Source of the DNA: Desulfuromusa sp.
GTDB lineage: Bacteria > Desulfobacterota > Desulfuromonadia > Desulfuromonadales > Geopsychrobacteraceae
Assembly (NCBI GenBank): GCA_029934755.1
Contig: JAOZLQ010000118.1
Coordinates: 1 to 7,168, forward strand
Direction of reading: 5' to 3'
DNA length: 7,168 bases
Positions 6,445 through 7,168 of the stretch are shown piece by piece (positions within the stretch are counted from its first letter, which is position 1; each line of letters opens with the position of its first letter). The notes below the pieces were generated by a model. The model saw only the letters and a program-made list of their open reading frames with translations. It was not told the origin of the DNA and made no database searches. The position numbers and the translations under genes were made by a program.

Positions 6445-7168
6445 AAGCTTTGCCCTTCCAAACTCATTTTTTTGACAGTATCAAACATAAAATCCAACGC
6501 TTTATGTTGAGTGAAATTCAAAATACACTGTTGGCGAAATTCCTGTTCAGTTGCCAGCTCTTTGGCACAAATAAACGCCCATGGCAAAACCAACGCATCC
6601 TTGATCAGATCTGCCACATCAAACACCAGTGCACCACGCCGGGTTTTTCCGTGCATTACTGCAAACCCATGCGGAATCCCCAACACCCACAAAGTGGTGG
6701 CAGCAAGTCCGTAAGCCAGATAATTACCGTGATTCAAAAATGCATTGGCATCATCAATATTTTCATAATTACGCACAAAATCTGTCTGTTTTGTCCGATT
6801 TGACGCTATTTTATATAATGCTTTTGTAAGCTGTGCTTCCACAAGCAATAAATTCATCACATCTGGAGACTTTTCAATTTTAATCAAAGCCCTGGAAAGT
6901 GCCGGCCTGACATCGACATCATCCGCATAAAACCCTTCCTGTTGCAAAGCCTTGTCTTTTCCCCACACCTGTTCTAAAAATTCTATTCTGGCTTGCTGAA
7001 ACCGTTTTGCAACTTTCAGACGCTTACCCTCTTCAAACCAGAACGACATCCACCCTTGCACATATTCCGTAGGGCGGTATTCGCTCTGCGGCAAAAGCCA
7101 TTCCACCTCTGCTGCCGCTAGAAGCGGCGTTCCACCACTGCCGCAAAAACCTACCAACACCCCAGCAC
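6441..7168 (-). CDS. cas1: Cas1 integrase of type I-F, 5'-truncated by window edge
   Basis: Cas1 is the metal-dependent integrase that, with Cas2-3 in type I-F, inserts new spacers. The visible part is the C-terminal ~242 residues of a protein usually about 325 long. The codon at 7158-7160 is GTG, but it is an internal valine: the frame stays open to the window edge, and the read ..AG-VLVGFCGSGGTPL aligns with the family's internal 'AGVLVGFCGGGGTPL'. Counting from that valine, the expected metal ligands are E108 (LLLVEAQLTK), H170 (GFAVMHGKTRRG), and D181/D184 (VFDVADLIKDALVLP). The family block HGNYLAYGLAATTLWVLGIPHG (144-165) is also present. The gene ends in TGA overlapping the cas2-3 ATG. 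The true start and promoter lie beyond the right edge, so whether that promoter is also targeted by the intergenic RNA cannot be judged. Confidence 0.95.
   Translation of the reverse strand, partial: AGVLVGFCGSGGTPLLAAAEVEWLLPQSEYRPTEYVQGWMSFWFEEGKRLKVAKRFQQARIEFLEQVWGKDKALQQEGFYADDVDVRPALSRALIKIEKSPDVMNLLLVEAQLTKALYKIASNRTKQTDFVRNYENIDDANAFLNHGNYLAYGLAATTLWVLGIPHGFAVMHGKTRRGALVFDVADLIKDALVLPWAFICAKELATEQEFRQQCILNFTQHKALDFMFDTVKKMSLEGQSL

Noticed and set aside
7158..7160. GTG as the start codon of cas1
   Set aside because: The frame remains open to the window edge and the upstream codons give the conserved residues preceding VLVGFCG, so this is an internal valine of a truncated gene.

Overview
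The window holds most of a type I-F (Csy) CRISPR-Cas locus, with every protein gene on the minus strand. In transcription order these are cas1 (5' end cut off by the right edge), the cas2-cas3 fusion, csy1 (cas8f), csy2 (cas5f) and csy3 (cas7f, 3' end cut off by the left edge). csy4 (cas6f) and the main CRISPR array would be expected beyond the left edge and are not visible. The gene order, the Cas2-Cas3 fusion and the Csy motifs are those of the Pseudomonas/Yersinia-type I-F system, which points to a gammaproteobacterium of moderate GC content. The genus cannot be told from this sequence.

Layout: cas1 and cas2-3 overlap by 4 nt (ATGA), as do csy1 and csy2. csy2 and csy3 are 16 nt apart with a strong Shine-Dalgarno between them. 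The locus therefore reads as two transcription units: an adaptation/nuclease unit (cas1, cas2-3) and an effector unit (csy1-csy2-csy3, probably followed by csy4). An AT-rich gap of 233 bp (2933-3165) separates the two units.

That gap is the interesting part. On the plus strand it carries two degenerate type I-F repeats (3081-3108 and 3127-3154) around an 18-nt 'spacer'. Repeat 1 keeps an intact crRNA 5' handle and repeat 2 keeps an intact Csy4-type hairpin, so processing should give a 46-nt crRNA-like RNA (3101-3146). Its spacer matches a site about 100 bp away in the same gap (3007-3022) at 15 of 16 leading positions. The only mismatch is at position 6, which type I crRNAs do not read. The site has a consensus I-F PAM (CC, 3005-3006) on the correct side. 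The PAM abuts the -35 box (TTGACA, 2999-3004) of a strong predicted promoter for csy1-csy2-csy3. The simplest reading is an autoregulatory guide of the CreR (Cas-regulating RNA) kind: the Csy complex loaded with this mini-CRISPR RNA sits on its own promoter and represses it, with too little pairing to trigger Cas2-3. If complexes are titrated by array crRNAs, or blocked by anti-CRISPR proteins, the operon would be derepressed. All of this is read from sequence; expression and repression are untested.
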